Of a stretch of DNA of 64,000 nt, positions 16,913-25,717 are shown piece after piece (position 1 is the first letter of the stretch; each line of letters starts with the position of its first letter). Below the pieces are notes generated by a model. It saw nothing but the letters and a program-made list of their open reading frames with translations, searched no databases and was not told where the DNA came from. The translations under genes and the position numbers were made by a program. The stretch is from Collinsella sp. An2 (GTDB lineage: Bacteria; Actinomycetota; Coriobacteriia; Coriobacteriales; Coriobacteriaceae), in the NCBI RefSeq assembly GCF_002160065.1, contig NZ_NFJW01000003.1, positions 145,571 through 209,570 of the forward strand, read 5' to 3'.

Positions 16913-19738
16913 ATGGCGAAAGAGAAGAACAAGTACAACAGCACCATGAACTTGCCGAAAACCGGCTTCCCCATGCGTGCCGGGCTCGCGAAGTCCGAGC
17001 CCAAGCGTCTGGAGGCGTGGAACGAGAACCACGTCTACGAGCAGGTGCTCAAGAAGAACGAGGGGCACGAGAAGTTCGTGCTGCACGATGGCCCTCCGTA
17101 TGCGAACGGCCCCATCCATATCGGTCACGCGATGAACAAGATCGCGAAGGATATGATCAACCGGTATCAGATGATGCAGGGCAAAGAGGTCGTCTACGTG
17201 CCCGGCTGGGACTGCCATGGTCAGCCCATCGAGCATAAGGTCGAGGAGAAGCTCGGTACGGCGAAGTTCAACGCGACGCCGACCTCCGAGATTCGTGAGA
17301 TGTGCCACGAGTTCGCCGTCGAGAACATCGAGCTTCAGAAGGCCGGCTTCCGTCGCCTGGGCGTGCTCGGCGACTGGGACAACCCCTACCTCACGCTCTA
17401 TCACGTTCATGACGCCGCCGACATCGAGGTCTTCAAGGCCATGTTCGACAAGGGCATGATCTATCGCGGCCGCAAGCCGGTGCACTGGTGCAAGCACTGC
17501 CACACCGCCCTTGCCGAGGCCGAGATCGAGTATGCCGACGAGGTGAGCCCGTCGGTCTTCGTGCGCTTCGAGCTCATCGACGTGCCCGAGGCGCTGGCTG
17601 CTTCCGGCATGCCGGTCGACGTGGTGATCTGGACCACGACCCCCTGGACGCTTCCCGCGAACTCCGGCGTGGCGCTCAGCGCCGATGCCGACTACGTTGC
17701 CGTCGAGGCCCAGGGTCGTCTGGGCATCATGGCCAAGGCCCTGTGGGAGAAGGTCTTCCACGAGATCGCTCACCTCGAGGACGCAAGCCTCTTCACGCCC
17801 GCCGGCGCTTCTGAGCCGTGGTGCGTGCATGGCGAGGACCTCGTGGGCATCACCTACAAGCAGCCCATCTTCGAGGGCGTGACCGGCAAGATTGTCACGG
17901 CCGACTACGTCACCCTTGAGGACGGCACCGGCTGCGTCCACACCGCGCCTGGTCACGGCGTCGACGACTACTACACCGGCATGCGCTGCGACCTGCCGAT
18001 CATCATGCCCGTGGACGACGACGGCAAGTTCTACGTCGGTGACGAGTACGGCACCGGCGGCCCGTTCTCGGGTCTCGATACCGACGAGGCGAACCCCAAG
18101 ATCATCGCCTGGCTCGACGAGCGTGGCACGCTTCTGGCCGAGAAGAAGATCAAGCACAGCTACCCGCACTGCTGGCGTTGCAAGAACCCCACCATCTTCC
18201 GTGCGACCGACCAGTGGTTCGTCTCCATGGACGAGACGGGCCTTCGCGAGCAGGCGCTCGAACAGGTGCGCAACAACGTGCGCTGGTATCCCGAGCGCGC
18301 CGCCAACCGCATTGGCGCCATGGTCGAGGGCCGTCCGGACTGGTGCATTTCGCGTCAGCGCAACTGGGGCGTGCCGATCCCCAGCTACACCTGCGCCGAC
18401 TGCGGCGAGAAGGTCATGAACGACGACACGCTCGACGCCGTCATCAAGCTCTTCCACGAGAAGGGCTCCGACGCGTGGTTCACGGATGCACCCGAGGATT
18501 ACCTGGGCGACGCGTGCGTGTGCCCCAAGTGCGGCGGCCATCACCTCAAGGCCGACCGCGACATCCTCGACGTGTGGTGGGACTCCGGCGTGTCCTGGAA
18601 GGCCGTCTGCGAGGGCCGCGAAGAGCTCAAGTACCCGGCTGACGTGTACCTTGAGGGATCCGACCAGCACCGCGGCTGGTTCCAGAGCTCGCTGCTCACG
18701 AGTGTGGGCGCCAACGGCATCGCGCCGTACAAGGCGGTCGTCTCCCAGGGCTTCACGCTTGACGGCCAAGGGCGGAAGATGTCCAAGTCGCTCGGCAACG
18801 TGATCGACCCCAACAAGGTCTGCGACGAGATGGGCGCCGATATCATCCGCCTGTGGGTGTCCTCGGTCGACACATCCACCGACGTCGCCATCGACCACGA
18901 GATCCTGGCGCGCACCTCGGACGCCTATCGTCGTTTCCGCAACATCTTCCGCTTCCTGCTGGGCGAGCTCGAGGGCCAGTTCGACCCCGAGACTGAGGCG
19001 GTGCCCTTCGATGAGCTGCTGCCGCTCGACAAGCTTATGCTGGCGCGCCTCACGCAGGTGCAGGCCGAGGTCGACGAGGCCTATGCAGCCTACGAGTTCA
19101 ACCGCGTGTACCGCGTGCTGTACGACTTCGTGGTCACCGAGCTCTCGAACGTCTATCTTGACGCGCTCAAGGACCGTCTGTACTGCGAGAAGCCGGGCTC
19201 GCTGCCGCGCCGCAGCGCCCAGACGGTCACCGCGGAGCTGCTGTCCATGCTGCTGCGCGACCTTCAGCCCATCCTGGCCTACACGTGCGACGAGGTCATG
19301 ACCTATGCCCCCGCGGGTTGCCGTGACCATCAGACCTACGCGGCGCTTCTCGACTGGTACCACTCGCCGATCTCGCTCGAGGTCGCCAACGAGTATCGTC
19401 CGGTGCTTGAGGCGGCGCTTGAGCTGCGCGGCGTCGTGACGAAGGCGCTTGAGGAGGCGCGCGCGGACGGCACCTTCACGAAGAGCCAGCAAACGCGCGT
19501 CGTCGCGACGGTTCCCGCCGAGGCCTATGCGCTGCTTACCGGCGACAAGGCCTGCGACCTTGCGGAGTTCTACATCGTCTCCGAGGTCGAGCTCCACGAG
19601 GGCGAGGACTACGACGTTGTGGTCGAGGCGGCGCACGGCGAGTGCTGCGATCGCTGCTGGAACTACCGCGAGGACACCGGCGTCCACGGCGAGCATGAGC
19701 ACATCTGCGCTCGCTGCGCCGAAGCGCTGGCCGAGTAA
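16913..19738 (+). CDS. ileS: Isoleucyl-tRNA synthetase
   Basis: IleS charges tRNA-Ile and edits misactivated valine. The 941 residues carry the class I signatures HIGH (69-72) and KMSKS (near 622-626), a large CP1 editing insertion (TTTPWTLPANSGVAL), WWDSGVSW, the anticodon-binding helical domain and a C-terminal zinc finger (CCDRCWNYRED ... CARCAEAL). AAGGAGGGG fixes the ATG at 16913. It is expressed behind an isoleucine T-box and leads a unit with lspA and the rluD-type gene, which follow at 18 and 2 bases. Confidence 0.97.
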   Translation: MAKEKNKYNSTMNLPKTGFPMRAGLAKSEPKRLEAWNENHVYEQVLKKNEGHEKFVLHDGPPYANGPIHIGHAMNKIAKDMINRYQMMQGKEVVYVPGWDCHGQPIEHKVEEKLGTAKFNATPTSEIREMCHEFAVENIELQKAGFRRLGVLGDWDNPYLTLYHVHDAADIEVFKAMFDKGMIYRGRKPVHWCKHCHTALAEAEIEYADEVSPSVFVRFELIDVPEALAASGMPVDVVIWTTTPWTLPANSGVALSADADYVAVEAQGRLGIMAKALWEKVFHEIAHLEDASLFTPAGASEPWCVHGEDLVGITYKQPIFEGVTGKIVTADYVTLEDGTGCVHTAPGHGVDDYYTGMRCDLPIIMPVDDDGKFYVGDEYGTGGPFSGLDTDEANPKIIAWLDERGTLLAEKKIKHSYPHCWRCKNPTIFRATDQWFVSMDETGLREQALEQVRNNVRWYPERAANRIGAMVEGRPDWCISRQRNWGVPIPSYTCADCGEKVMNDDTLDAVIKLFHEKGSDAWFTDAPEDYLGDACVCPKCGGHHLKADRDILDVWWDSGVSWKAVCEGREELKYPADVYLEGSDQHRGWFQSSLLTSVGANGIAPYKAVVSQGFTLDGQGRKMSKSLGNVIDPNKVCDEMGADIIRLWVSSVDTSTDVAIDHEILARTSDAYRRFRNIFRFLLGELEGQFDPETEAVPFDELLPLDKLMLARLTQVQAEVDEAYAAYEFNRVYRVLYDFVVTELSNVYLDALKDRLYCEKPGSLPRRSAQTVTAELLSMLLRDLQPILAYTCDEVMTYAPAGCRDHQTYAALLDWYHSPISLEVANEYRPVLEAALELRGVVTKALEEARADGTFTKSQQTRVVATVPAEAYALLTGDKACDLAEFYIVSEVELHEGEDYDVVVEAAHGECCDRCWNYREDTGVHGEHEHICARCAEALAE

Positions 19739-19756
19739 CTAAAGGCAATTGGGAAG

Positions 19757-20362
19757 ATGAAAGGAAGCGGCGTGGATACCAACTCCAAGGAGTTCAAGCC
19801 GACGCGCGGCTGGCGCATGCTGGTCGCGGCCGTGTTGGCGGTGACGTTTCTCGGCATCGATCAGGTGACGAAGGCCATCGTGCGGGCCACCTTGGCGCGC
19901 GCGGCCGCAGGCATCACGGTCATTCCGGGCATCTTGGGGTTTGAGTACGTCGAGAACACCGGGGTGGCTTTTGGTCTCGCAAGCGGATACGGCTATTCGT
20001 TTGTGCTGCTTGCCGCCGTGGTCGTGGTCGTTGCCATCGTCTATCTGCTTCGCGCTCCTCTCATCTCCCGTCTCGAGGTCGTGGGTCTCGGCATGCTCGC
20101 GGGCGGCGCCATCGGCAACGCTTATGACCGCTTGGTCCACGGCTTCGTGACGGATTTCATCGCGACCCAGTTCGTCAATTTCCCAGTGTTCAATGTCGCT
20201 GACATCGGCATTACGGTAGGTGTCGTCATCGCCTTTGTGGGCTTCCTCTTCTCGCCTGCAAACGCCGAGGCGAAGCGTCGCGCCGAAGAGGACCGTGCGC
20301 GCCGTCTGGGCCGCTCGGCGGATAAGGCCGACGACCGCGAAAGCGGCCACAAGGGGCGCTAG
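19757..20362 (+). CDS. lspA: Lipoprotein signal peptidase LspA
   Basis: LspA cleaves lipoprotein signal peptides in the membrane after lipid attachment. The 201 residues have four membrane segments and the catalytic aspartates in GNAYDRLVHGFVTDFI (near 124) and FNVADIGITVG (near 148), with the upstream ENTGVAFGL motif. The C-terminal ~35 residues are charged and cytoplasmic. The start may instead be the GTG at 19772, which has AAGGAAG at 19760. The ileS-lspA-rluD order is common in Gram-positive bacteria. Confidence 0.95.
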   Translation: MKGSGVDTNSKEFKPTRGWRMLVAAVLAVTFLGIDQVTKAIVRATLARAAAGITVIPGILGFEYVENTGVAFGLASGYGYSFVLLAAVVVVVAIVYLLRAPLISRLEVVGLGMLAGGAIGNAYDRLVHGFVTDFIATQFVNFPVFNVADIGITVGVVIAFVGFLFSPANAEAKRRAEEDRARRLGRSADKADDRESGHKGR

Positions 20363-20364
20363 GC

Positions 20365-21378
20365 ATGGCGGGCGACCTTCATATTCTGGTGACGGAAGAT
20401 CAGGCAGGTGTCAGGCTGGATTCGTTTCTCGGCTCGCTTGACGCCTGCCCGTCCCGCTCTGCCTGCGCCCATCTGATCGAGGGCGGCGCGGTTGCGGTAA
20501 ACGGGGAGACCTGCCTCTCGAAGAAGCAGACGGTTGCCGCGGGGGACCGTATTTCGGTCGAGCTTCCGGAGGAGGATCCCGGCATCGTCGTTCCTCAGAA
20601 CATCCCACTCGACATTCGCTACGAGGATGACTACCTTATCGTGCTCTCCAAGCAACGCGGTCTGGTGTGCCACCCGGCGCATGGTCACGCCTCGGGCACG
20701 CTCGCCAACGCGCTTGTCTACCATTGCGGCATCGATCACTTGGGCACCCTGCAGGGCGAGGACCGTCCGGGCATCGTTCACCGGCTCGACCGCGATACCT
20801 CGGGGCTTATGCTTGCCGCCAAGGACGATGACACGCAGCGCGCGCTCCAGGACCTCATTCGTCTGCGCACCCTCGACAGGCGCTACATCACGCTTGTCCA
20901 TGGCTATGTTGCCCACGACCAGGGAACCATCAACACCGGCATCGCGCGCTCGACGCGCGACCGTGTGAAGATGGCGGTTTCTGACGACCCCTTCGCGCGC
21001 CAGGCCATCACGACCTTCCGCGTGCTCGAGCGCTTCGAGGCCTCGCGCGGCGATGACGGCTACACGCTGCTCGAATGCCACCTCTACACCGGTCGCACGC
21101 ATCAGATCCGCGTCCATATGCGCCATATCAACCACCCCTGCGTGGGAGACCCGCTCTACGGGCGCGGCAACGAGCGCGCGGACCGCGGCCTCACGCGCCA
21201 ATTCCTCCATTCCTGGCGGGTCTGTTTTGATCATCCGGTGACGGGGGAGACCATCGAATGCCGCGACGAGCTGCCCTGGGACCTGGCGGCGGTGCTCGAG
21301 GAGCTGGCTCCACTCTCGCTCGGTCGCACCGAGGCGGGGGAGGAGATCGTGCCCCAGTTGGGCCTTTGGGAGGGCTAG
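20365..21378 (+). CDS. rluD: RluA/RluD-family 23S rRNA pseudouridine synthase
   Basis: This enzyme isomerises uridines in RNA, most likely in 23S rRNA. The 337 residues comprise an N-terminal S4 RNA-binding domain (about 15-75, ACAHLIEGGAVAVNGE) and the catalytic domain with HRLDRDTSGLMLAAK (catalytic Asp near 141), RRYITLVHG, the YTGRTHQIRVHMRHI motif and GDPLYG. The symbol reflects the family; the exact target uridines are inferred. It starts two bases after lspA. Confidence 0.9.
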   Translation: MAGDLHILVTEDQAGVRLDSFLGSLDACPSRSACAHLIEGGAVAVNGETCLSKKQTVAAGDRISVELPEEDPGIVVPQNIPLDIRYEDDYLIVLSKQRGLVCHPAHGHASGTLANALVYHCGIDHLGTLQGEDRPGIVHRLDRDTSGLMLAAKDDDTQRALQDLIRLRTLDRRYITLVHGYVAHDQGTINTGIARSTRDRVKMAVSDDPFARQAITTFRVLERFEASRGDDGYTLLECHLYTGRTHQIRVHMRHINHPCVGDPLYGRGNERADRGLTRQFLHSWRVCFDHPVTGETIECRDELPWDLAAVLEELAPLSLGRTEAGEEIVPQLGLWEG

Positions 21379-21401
21379 CGGCCACGTTGACGCGTCTGGT
21401 G

Positions 21402-21487
21402 GCGCCCTGTGTCCGCGTTGGCACGTCCAATCGCGCTAGATGCCGCGCCCTGTGTCCGCGTTGGTGCGCCCGATGCAGCGCGCACGC
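21402..21487. repeat. Two-copy 43-bp tandem repeat
   Basis: Two units start at 21402 and 21445 with identical GCGCCCTGTGTCCGCGTTGG heads and diverging tails. A weaker half unit (ACGTTGACGCGTCTGG) lies upstream. It sits in the non-coding gap between the pseudouridine synthase and glycosyltransferase genes. Confidence 0.6.
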
Positions 21488-21596
21488 CCCTCGCGACGGG
21501 ATGAAGAGCTCACGTAAAGTGCTTGGGAATGCCGCGCGCCCGACCGCGAAGGGATTACACTGTCGAGTGTTGTTTTAGACGAGCGCTGGAGGGGCC

Positions 21597-22898
21597 GTGC
21601 GACTCTTCTTTATTCCCGAACAGATCACGCCCATCGTGGTTTTCAACTGCATCGTGATGCTGCTCTTTACCGTGTGCTTCCTGTATCAGGTCATCTTTTT
21701 CTTTGTGGGCCTCATTCGGGGCGAGTACAAGCTGCCGCGTGCCCGCAAGCTGCACAAGTACGCCTTCTTCATCGCCGCGCATAACGAGGAGGCGGTTATC
21801 GCCAACCTGGTGACCTCCATTCGCCAGCAGGACTACCCGTCAGACCTCATCGACGTGTTTGTGGTTGCCGACGCCTGCACCGACAACACGGCACAGGCGG
21901 CGCGCGACGCCGGCGCTATCGTCTACGAGCGCAACGACCTCGCCCGTAAGGGCAAAAGCTGGGTCATGGACTACGGCTTCGACCGCATTCTCAACGAGTA
22001 CCCCGGTCAGTATGAGGGCTTTTTCATCTTCGATGCCGACAACCTCATCTCGCCGAACTACGTGCGCGTCATGAACGACGCGTTCGACCTGGGTTATATG
22101 GCCGTGACGAGCTACCGTAATTCGAAGAACTTCGGCAGCTCCTGGATCTCGTCCGCCTACGCTACCTGGTTTTTGCGCGAGGCGCGCTTCCTCAACAACG
22201 CGCGCATGCACTGCGGCACCTCGTGCGCCGTATCCGGTTCGGGCTATCTTGTCTCCACCAAGATTATCGAAGGCATGCACGGCTGGCAGTTCCACACGCT
22301 TACCGAGGACATTCAGTTCTCGACGTTTTGCGCCATCCACGGCGTGCGTATCGGGTATGCTCCTGCGGAGTTCTACGATGAGCAGCCGGTGACGTTCGTG
22401 GCGTCGTGGCGTCAGCGCATGCGCTGGACGAAAGGCTTCTACCAGGTCTTCTTTACCTACGGAAAACACCTGCTCAAATCCATGACGGTGTTCCGGCGCT
22501 TTGCGGCCTACGACCTGCTCATGACGATCGCGCCCGGCATGCTGCTGTCGCTCATCTCGGTTTTGGCGAACGGCACGTTTTTGATCGTGGGCGCTTTGAG
22601 CCACGGCTTTTTGGCTACCTCATACGAGCTGGAAACCTGCGTAGGCTCCCTATTTATGACGTTTGCATCCATGTATGTCACGTTCTTTGTGATGGGCATT
22701 ACGACAACCATCACCGAGCGCAAGCACATTCATTGCCCACAGCGCTGGCGCATCTTCACGAACCTCTTCACGTTCCCGCTCTTTATGTTCACCTATATTC
22801 CGATTACGGTGGCTGCGCTGTTCCTGAAGGTCGACTGGGTGCCGACGCCGCACAGCGTCTCGGTGACGCTCGATCAGGTTATGGACGGAGCTAAGTAG
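21597..22898 (+). CDS. Membrane glycosyltransferase, GT2 family
   Basis: This 433-residue processive-type glycosyltransferase has one N-terminal membrane segment, a catalytic domain and at least three C-terminal membrane segments. The catalytic motifs are AAHNEEAVIANLV, VADACTDNT, FDADNLI (near 148), TEDIQFS (near 234) and QRMRWTKGFYQ (near 271), the D, DxD, TED and Q(Q/R)xRW pattern of cellulose/hyaluronan synthase relatives. It probably builds a surface polysaccharide or glycolipid; the sugar is unknown. GGAGGGG at 21588 supports the GTG start. TACACT at 21556-21561 is a possible -10. It stands alone, without other polysaccharide genes. Confidence 0.87.
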   Translation: MRLFFIPEQITPIVVFNCIVMLLFTVCFLYQVIFFFVGLIRGEYKLPRARKLHKYAFFIAAHNEEAVIANLVTSIRQQDYPSDLIDVFVVADACTDNTAQAARDAGAIVYERNDLARKGKSWVMDYGFDRILNEYPGQYEGFFIFDADNLISPNYVRVMNDAFDLGYMAVTSYRNSKNFGSSWISSAYATWFLREARFLNNARMHCGTSCAVSGSGYLVSTKIIEGMHGWQFHTLTEDIQFSTFCAIHGVRIGYAPAEFYDEQPVTFVASWRQRMRWTKGFYQVFFTYGKHLLKSMTVFRRFAAYDLLMTIAPGMLLSLISVLANGTFLIVGALSHGFLATSYELETCVGSLFMTFASMYVTFFVMGITTTITERKHIHCPQRWRIFTNLFTFPLFMFTYIPITVAALFLKVDWVPTPHSVSVTLDQVMDGAK

Positions 22899-23040
22899 CG
22901 GCTTCGGTTTGCGTGCGCGGCACAGCTTGATTGTTGGCTGCGCTCGGCTGTTCTACGCGCAGCGTTTGGCTCCCCGTAGCGCTGCGACAATCCCGGCAGC
23001 CCTCGGTAGCGCAAAAAACAAGAGGTCGCTCAGTGCTGCG

Positions 23041-23271
23041 CCTAGAAAACGCTGATTACGGCCCCTTGCATCCCCTCGTGCACGCTCGCTTCGGAAAAGG
23101 GCGTCCGAAACGCGATCGGCCGAGTAGGTCAGGATACCCGACGGACAAAGCCCCTGGTAGATGGCTCAGGGCTCAAGGGCCTACTCGGCGATTCCGGAAA
23201 AGGACGCCCTTTTCCGAAACGAGCATGCATTGAGGGCCGCTGCGAAGGCTCATGTTCAGCGTTTTCCTAGG
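23041..23271. mobile_element. MITE-like palindromic element, copy 1
   Basis: This ~231-bp element is bounded by CCTAG and CCTAGG, with inverted ends AAAACGCTGA (23046-23055) and TCAGCGTTTT (23256-23265). Inside, 45-bp arms (23084-23128 and 23180-23224) are imperfectly complementary around a ~51-base centre. A second copy in reverse orientation lies at 47724-47954, similar along its whole length. No transposase is encoded. Its right CTAG supplies the stop codon of the minus-strand gene at 23267. The preceding 22899-23040 shows nothing. Confidence 0.8.
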
Positions 23272-23602
23272 CATGCACGCCTGTGTTGCCGCCCCAGTTC
23301 CAGTTGTTGTCGTAATCGTAGTCATAGCCATAGTCGTAGTCATACGTGTGTCCACCGTAGGGCATGTTGTAGACGTCGTCGTAGTCGTAGCCGCTCGACG
23401 TGAGGGTGCCCATGTAGCCGATGGCGCCAAAGACCAGCAGCGTGATCGCGATGGCGAGGAGGGCGACCAGCCCCAAAACGGTTCCCGTCAGCACGTAGCA
23501 GAATTTGGATTCGTTTGTCTGGCATGCGGTCGATGCGCTCGCGCTCTCCACGGGCCGCGCGGCAAGATGACCGGATTGGCTCGTGTCGGTGTAATTGTTC
23601 AT
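23267..23602 (-). CDS. Small Tyr/Asp-rich membrane protein
   Basis: No family was recognised. The 111-residue protein has a polar N terminus with two Cys residues, one membrane segment (about 51-78, YVLTGTVLGLVALLAIAITL) and a striking C-terminal tail of alternating Tyr and Asp (YDYDYGYDYDYDNNWNWGG). CGAGGGG precedes the ATG at 23602; the longer reading with an extra 18 residues has no ribosome site. TATAAT lies on the same strand at 23642-23637. The stop codon is formed by the CTAG edge of the palindromic element, so the gene's last codons abut an insertion site. The tail could bind metal or wall polymers; that is speculation. Confidence 0.65.
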   Translation of the reverse strand: MNNYTDTSQSGHLAARPVESASASTACQTNESKFCYVLTGTVLGLVALLAIAITLLVFGAIGYMGTLTSSGYDYDDVYNMPYGGHTYDYDYGYDYDYDNNWNWGGNTGVHA

Positions 23603-23636
23603 GCATACCCCTCGCATCGGGAATTCGTTGGCGTAC

Positions 23637-23642
23637 ATTATA
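23637..23642 (-). promoter_or_regulatory. -10 box of the small membrane protein gene
   Basis: A perfect TATAAT on the minus strand lies 35 bases before the start. The -35 is poorly conserved. Confidence 0.5.
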
Positions 23643-23731
23643 CAGAGTAGGTACATTCAGTCGATGACAACGAATGGTGCGGCCGCATCTGGCAACAACG
23701 TGGGTGGCCGCAGATTTCAAGGAGCGTTTTC

Positions 23732-25150
23732 ATGGCAACAGAACATACGGCATCTTCTACGCAGTCTTCGCAGATCCCTTCGTTCGTGGCACTGCCCGTC
23801 GAGCCCTGCGCGAACACGGCGTTTCCGCTCGATTCCCTCAAGCTCGAGAACGACTATCTCGCAATCGCTGAGGACCTGGACGGCGACGCGTCTTCCCATG
23901 AGACGGGCGATGCGTATTTGGCAGGAACGAATGCGCTCTATCACGGCGGCCCGGTTCAATGGAGTTTCGTGCCCAAGGTGTTTTCGCGCCGCGATGTTGG
24001 ATACCTGGCCTGGATCGCCGAGACCATGGGCGGCATCATGCAAAAGCTCACGCGTCGCTTTATCGAAGACGCCGAACTGCGTCGCCGGTTTGGCTTCGAC
24101 GCGCGCGTGGAGGGGCTCGCCTGCTGCCCGATTCCCTACGAGGTTGATATTCCGATTGCTCGTGTGGACATCTTTTTGGATGAGCGCACCGGTGATTTCA
24201 AGTTCTGCGAGCTCAATACCGATGGCTCTTCGGGCATGCTGGTAACGGAGGAGGTCACGCGTACAAACCTGCTGACGCAGACCGGGCGCACCTTCGCGCA
24301 GAACCATGAGGTCCATGCGTTTGACCTGTACAGCGGCTGTGCCGACGCCGTGCTTGGCTGCATCGCAGATGCATGTGGCGACAAGGAAGCGCCGGTGGTC
24401 GTGGCTGTCGACTATGCAGAGAGCATCGTCGCCGAGGAGATCCAGGAGTTTCAGCGGGTCTTTGCCGGGCTGGGAGCAACGCTCCGGTTTGCGGACATTC
24501 GAGATCTTCACTACGAGGACGGCGTGCTCTACGACACGGTGGGCCCCGTCGACGGCGTGTGGCGTCGTGTCGTGATCTCGGAGATGCTCGAGAAGCCCTG
24601 TCCGGGCGCCGATGCCTTCATGGCGTGCGTCCGCGAGGGCAAGGTCCCTGTGGTGGGCGGATTCCGCACATGGCCGTGTGCGACCAAGACGGTCTTTGCC
24701 GTCCTGCATGACGAGATCTCCCGAGAGTTCCTTACCCCCGACGAGCTTGAGTTCGTGCGTCGCCATGTGCCGGCAACCTACATGCTCGACGCGTCGAGCG
24801 ACCTTGCGGCCTTTTCCGAGCGCGAGCGGTGGATCGCCAAGCCGCGCGACGGATACAACAGCGTGGGCGTTCGCGCCGGACAGGATTGCACGGCGCAGGA
24901 GTGGGATGACGTGCTGCACGAGATGGCAGCGACGGGCGGCACGGTGCAGGAGTATGTGACGCCGTTTGCCACGCCCAATGTAGAGGGCGGCGTCGCCGGT
25001 ATCGAACGCGTGCCCGAGCCCTACATGAACATGGAGGGTCTGTTCCTGTTCCGGAACCGCTTCGGCGGCGTGTTCACGCGCTGCGGCCAGGCGGCGGTGA
25101 TCGGCGAGTTTGCAGGGCGTCTGAATATGGGTTGCCTCGTGGCGGAGTAG
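23732..25150 (+). CDS. Glutathionylspermidine-synthase-like ATP-grasp protein
   Basis: This 472-residue protein resembles the C-terminal synthetase domain of glutathionylspermidine synthase, an ATP-grasp ligase. Supporting motifs are FKFCELNTDGSSGM (near 157-170), RRVVISEML, TWPCATKTVFAVLHD and RWIAKPRDGYNSVGV, followed by QEYVTPFATPN and NMEGLFLFRNRFGGVFTR near the end. There is no N-terminal amidase domain. The organism shows no other glutathione or trypanothione genes here, so the true acceptor (peptide, polyamine or wall fragment) is open. AAGGAG at 23719 supports the ATG. The prepilin peptidase gene follows by ten bases. Confidence 0.72.
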   Translation: MATEHTASSTQSSQIPSFVALPVEPCANTAFPLDSLKLENDYLAIAEDLDGDASSHETGDAYLAGTNALYHGGPVQWSFVPKVFSRRDVGYLAWIAETMGGIMQKLTRRFIEDAELRRRFGFDARVEGLACCPIPYEVDIPIARVDIFLDERTGDFKFCELNTDGSSGMLVTEEVTRTNLLTQTGRTFAQNHEVHAFDLYSGCADAVLGCIADACGDKEAPVVVAVDYAESIVAEEIQEFQRVFAGLGATLRFADIRDLHYEDGVLYDTVGPVDGVWRRVVISEMLEKPCPGADAFMACVREGKVPVVGGFRTWPCATKTVFAVLHDEISREFLTPDELEFVRRHVPATYMLDASSDLAAFSERERWIAKPRDGYNSVGVRAGQDCTAQEWDDVLHEMAATGGTVQEYVTPFATPNVEGGVAGIERVPEPYMNMEGLFLFRNRFGGVFTRCGQAAVIGEFAGRLNMGCLVAE

Positions 25151-25160
25151 GCGATAGACC

Positions 25161-25613
25161 ATGGCGCAGGTGCTTCCCGCATGGGTCCTTGCGGGCATCA
25201 TCATGGCGCTGCCGCTGGGGATTGCCGCCGTCATCGATGCCCGTGAGCGTCGGCTTCCCAATTCTCTTGCGGCGGCGCTTACCCTCATAGGCGCCGCAAT
25301 GGCCCTATGGTGCTACGGCATCGAGGGGTTTGTTGGTCGGCTGTTCGTTGCGGTCGCATCCTGTGCTGTGCTTGTGGGCCTCGAGCTTGTCTGGAGGTAC
25401 GTCCGGCATGCAAGCGGCCTTGGCATGGGCGATATCAAGGCGCTCTTCCCGCTGCTTTTAGTCCAGCCGGCGGCTGCCCTTGCGGCCTTTGCGTTCGCGT
25501 TGCTGTTGCTTGCCGCGGCGGGTGTCGTGCTTCGCCAGCGGGCGCTGCCGCTGTTGCCGTTTCTCGCGGTCGCATGGCTTGCGGTCCTGGTGGGGGCAGC
25601 GATGGGTCTATAG
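25161..25613 (+). CDS. A24 family prepilin peptidase
   Basis: This 150-residue integral membrane protein has about five hydrophobic segments and the two catalytic aspartates of type IV prepilin peptidases, in AAVIDARERRLPN (near residue 26) and GLGMGDIKALFPL (near 91). It corresponds to the short form lacking the N-terminal methylase domain. Such enzymes process prepilin-like signal peptides in competence or pilus systems. No pilin or assembly gene is nearby, so substrates must lie elsewhere. Confidence 0.82.
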   Translation: MAQVLPAWVLAGIIMALPLGIAAVIDARERRLPNSLAAALTLIGAAMALWCYGIEGFVGRLFVAVASCAVLVGLELVWRYVRHASGLGMGDIKALFPLLLVQPAAALAAFAFALLLLAAAGVVLRQRALPLLPFLAVAWLAVLVGAAMGL

Positions 25614-25717
25614 TCAGGGGCACCCAGGGATGGCCACGTGTTCTGCGCGGCGTGTTCGCCCTGCGCGTCGCCGCACGATATGCGATGATGTCACCAGGCC
25701 GACAGGAAGGAGTCACC

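Noticed and set aside
16883..19702. 939-codon open frame antisense to ileS (and similar long frames at 32013-34775 and 41584-44358)
   Set aside because: Long antisense frames arise in high-GC genes because reverse-strand stops are rare; no ribosome sites, and the sense genes are unambiguous.
22931..23233. 100-codon frame within the MITE-like element, with a similar frame in the second copy
   Set aside because: Similarity between copies follows from the shared repeat DNA; no ribosome site and no independent coding signal.
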